Source: Paenibacillus methanolicus
GTDB lineage: Bacteria > Bacillota > Bacilli > Paenibacillales > Paenibacillaceae
Reading direction: 5' to 3'
Assembly: GCF_008124765.1 (NCBI RefSeq)
Contig: NZ_VNHS01000003.1
Coordinates: 620,001 to 684,000, forward strand
DNA length: 64,000 nt
Numbering within the stretch: position 1 is the stretch's first letter; each line of letters opens with the position of its first letter. The notes beneath the pieces are model-generated. The model did not search any database, had not been told where the DNA came from, and was given only the letters and a program-made list of their open reading frames with translations. The position numbers and the translations under genes were made by a program. This document shows, in pieces, positions 62,362 to 64,000 of the stretch.

Positions 62362-63255
62362 TTACGCCGTCTCCAGCTCATGCGTATAAACGGCCGTGTT
62401 CACCAACGTGCCGATGCCCGCAATCTCGATCTCGATCCGGTCGCCGGACGCAAGCGTAAAATGGTTGGGCGGCACCAGACAAGTACCCGTCAGCAGCACC
62501 GTTCCGTCGTAGAGCGCATTGTCGCGCTTCAAATACCCGACGAGCTCCTCCAGCCGGCGCTTTAATTGTCCGGTATTGGCTGATTCGTCAACCACCTTGA
62601 CGCCATCGCGGTATATGCGGCACGAGATCGCGAGATTGTACGGATCCGCTACCGTCTCCGTCAACCTGACGAAGGGGCCGATCGCGCAGGAATTTCGCCA
62701 AATTTTGGCCTGCGGCAGATAGAGCGGGTTCTCGCCCTCGATATCGCGGCAGCTCATATCGTTGCCGGTCGTGTACCCGACGATGGCGCCGGAACGGTCC
62801 AGCACGAGGCCGAGCTCCGCCTCGGGCACCTGCCACGACGAATCGCTCCGCAAGCAGACCCGATCGCCTGGTCCCACCGTACGCGCCGCGGTCGATTTCA
62901 TGAACAATTCCGGCCGCTGGGCGTCATATACCTTGTCGTAGAACGTGCTCGCGTCCAGCTTGCCTGCTGTGGCCTCGTAATTACGCGCCTCGCGGCTGCG
63001 CTGATAGGTCACGCCGGCTGCCCATACCTCCGGCGCATCCAGCGGCGTCAGAAGGGCCAGCGACTCCGGCGCCGCTTGGATCGGAGAGAGGTCCTGCACA
63101 AGCGACTTAATGTAAGCCTCGTTCGTGACCCCGGCCTTGCTCGCCTCGCTCACCAGCGACATCAGATCGGGCGCGTTCAGCCGGTAAGCCGCTCCGTCCT
63201 CCATCAGAACGCCCAGTACGATGCGTGAAACCTCCCGATAACGAAAAATACGCAT
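62362..63255 (-). CDS. 2-keto-3-deoxy-pentonate dehydratase (FAH family)
   Basis: 297 residues of the fumarylacetoacetate hydrolase fold. Metal ligands are expected in [10 protein letters not shown] and [20 protein letters not shown] in part. FAH-family KDA dehydratases turn 2-keto-3-deoxy-arabinonate or -xylonate into 2-oxoglutarate semialdehyde. Its place next to the two other enzymes gives a complete route from xylonate to 2-oxoglutarate. The first gene of this set; a -10 inside a possible IclR operator lies about 30 bases upstream. Confidence 0.88.
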   Translation of the reverse strand: MRIFRYREVSRIVLGVLMEDGAAYRLNAPDLMSLVSEASKAGVTNEAYIKSLVQDLSPIQAAPESLALLTPLDAPEVWAAGVTYQRSREARNYEATAGKLDASTFYDKVYDAQRPELFMKSTAARTVGPGDRVCLRSDSSWQVPEAELGLVLDRSGAIVGYTTGNDMSCRDIEGENPLYLPQAKIWRNSCAIGPFVRLTETVADPYNLAISCRIYRDGVKVVDESANTGQLKRRLEELVGYLKRDNALYDGTVLLTGTCLVPPNHFTLASGDRIEIEIAGIGTLVNTAVYTHELETA

Positions 63256-63277
63256 ATTCGATTCCCTCCCGCATATT

Positions 63278-63294
63278 GTTTTACATTATAAAAC
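63278..63294. promoter_or_regulatory. Palindrome over the -10 of the pentonate operon
   Basis: GTTTTACATTATAAAAC has perfect 6-base arms. On the minus strand it contains TATAAT (63285-63290). It lies between the IclR gene and the operon it may regulate and is a good candidate for the IclR operator. Confidence 0.5.
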
Positions 63295-63324
63295 TAAGTT
63301 CTGAAAATTGCTTATAAGAAGAAG

Positions 63325-63341
63325 CGGCGGCAGCCGCCTCG
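63325..63341 (-). terminator. Possible terminator of the IclR gene
   Basis: A short GC stem (GGCGGC, loop TGCC, GCCGC) followed on the minus strand by TTCTTCTTAT. The stem is short, so confidence is low. Confidence 0.4.
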
Positions 63342-63352
63342 TTCTCGCGCGC

Positions 63353-64000
63353 TTAGGGGCGATAACCTATTCCCTGCGAAATTCGCGATGCCGTATCGCG
63401 TAGACGAAGCGCTAACGCTTCCAGCGTTTCGTCGTCAACCGTGGCTGCCATCGTCGAGATACTGATCGCCGCCGCGACGCGACCCCCGTGGTCGAACACC
63501 GGAGCTGCGGCGCAGCGCACGCCCGGCTCGTTCTCTTCCCGGTCGTAAGCGATGCCGGCGCTTCGAACGGCCCGCAGTTCCTCTCGGAATTCTGCTTCGC
63601 TCGCGATCGTTCGCGGCGTATGCGCCGTATACTCGTAACCTTGCAACAAACGATCGAGCTCAAGCTCCGGCATGAACGCCGCGAGCACCTTGCCGACGGC
63701 GCTGCTGTGCAGCGGTACCCGACGCCCGATCCGGGAGTAACGAATAGCCGCCTTGCTGCCTTCGACTTTGTCGATGTAGACGCCCTCCGCGCCGTCCCGA
63801 ATAACGAGGTGAACGGTCTGCCCCGTCTCGCCGGACAGCGCTTGAAGCGGCCGGTTCGCGATCTCCCGAATATCGAAGCTTGCGAGCAGCAATTGCCCCT
63901 TCTCCAAGAATCGCATGCCGAGCCGATACAGCCCATGCTGGTCTTGTTCGATATACCCGTGCATCTGAAGCGTCTTCAATAGCGAATGCACGGTACTCTT
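63353..64000 (-). CDS. IclR-family transcription regulator (5' end beyond window)
   Basis: 215 residues visible, open at the right edge, where KSTVHSLLKTLQMHGYIEQD is the recognition helix and wing of the IclR winged-helix domain. The rest is the effector-binding domain (about 60-210), including LGMRFLEKG, the GETGQTVHLVIRDG strand and VRCAAAPVFDHGGRVAAAIS. Part of the HTH lies outside the window. It stands directly upstream of the pentonate genes on the same strand and very probably regulates them, with a keto acid or sugar acid as the signal. Confidence 0.92.
   Translation of the reverse strand, partial: KSTVHSLLKTLQMHGYIEQDQHGLYRLGMRFLEKGQLLLASFDIREIANRPLQALSGETGQTVHLVIRDGAEGVYIDKVEGSKAAIRYSRIGRRVPLHSSAVGKVLAAFMPELELDRLLQGYEYTAHTPRTIASEAEFREELRAVRSAGIAYDREENEPGVRCAAAPVFDHGGRVAAAISISTMAATVDDETLEALALRLRDTASRISQGIGYRP

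Noticed and set aside
1-64000. tRNA or rRNA genes, CRISPR arrays, insertion sequences and prophage genes
   Set aside because: None was recognised on either strand: no array of spaced repeats, no transposase or integrase frame, no cloverleaf or rRNA motif noticed by eye.

Overview
The window looks like chromosomal DNA of a Paenibacillaceae bacterium (Paenibacillus or Cohnella type). The signs are strong Gram-positive ribosome binding sites, frequent TTG/GTG starts, YesM/YesN-type two-component regulators beside LplA/LplB/LplC sugar importers, secreted multidomain xylan enzymes, and importers with no ATPase of their own. Genus is an inference from gene content; there is no rRNA gene to settle it.

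Layout. 1-2716: a secreted GH43 arabinoxylan-type enzyme with carbohydrate-binding and Ig-like modules, running off the left edge. 3361-8574: a DUF418 membrane protein divergent from an ABC exporter, response regulator and histidine kinase operon. 8684-12380: an LplABC-type importer (binding lipoprotein plus two permeases). 12804-13382: a small AT-rich insert with an orphan Vsr endonuclease behind a LexA-like box. 13620-30451: one long minus-strand run encoding two binding proteins, two permease pairs, an NHL/TPR protein, a YIP1 protein, a DUF5696 lipoprotein, a GDSL esterase and a GH67 alpha-glucuronidase; a divergent AraC-type regulator with a degenerate receiver follows. 31597-35463: AT-rich accessory genes (P-loop protein, acetyltransferase, ECF sigma factor fused to pentapeptide repeats, a probably frameshifted gene, a degenerate phosphotransferase). 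35707-44311: YesN, YesM, a second LplABC importer and a GH43 enzyme. 44497-56159: a one-direction gene cluster for an unknown small molecule. 56478-63255: GH95 glycosidase, then the lower Weimberg-type pathway (YjhG/YagF xylonate dehydratase, 2-keto-3-deoxy sugar acid dehydratase, 2-oxoglutarate semialdehyde dehydrogenase), with an IclR regulator truncated at the right edge.

How it works together. Most of the window reads as a glucuronoarabinoxylan utilisation region: secreted enzymes release oligosaccharides, binding proteins capture them, paired permeases import them (the energising ATPase must be encoded elsewhere), cytoplasmic GH67/GH43/GH95 enzymes and the esterase trim them, and the oxidative genes could carry pentonic acids to 2-oxoglutarate. 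Cre-like and shared promoter motifs sit in front of several of these operons.

The best candidate for an undescribed system is 44497-56159: an acyl carrier protein, an ATP-grasp ligase, two SPASM-type radical SAM enzymes, a glycosyltransferase, a UDP-glucuronate decarboxylase, two methyltransferases, an ABC-2 exporter and a BtrH_N-domain protein. It has no NRPS or PKS gene and resembles butirosin side-chain logic (carrier protein, ATP-grasp loading, BtrH-type transfer) without being that pathway. Two copies of a 43-bp repeat, 37 of 43 bases identical and in the same orientation, bracket it.
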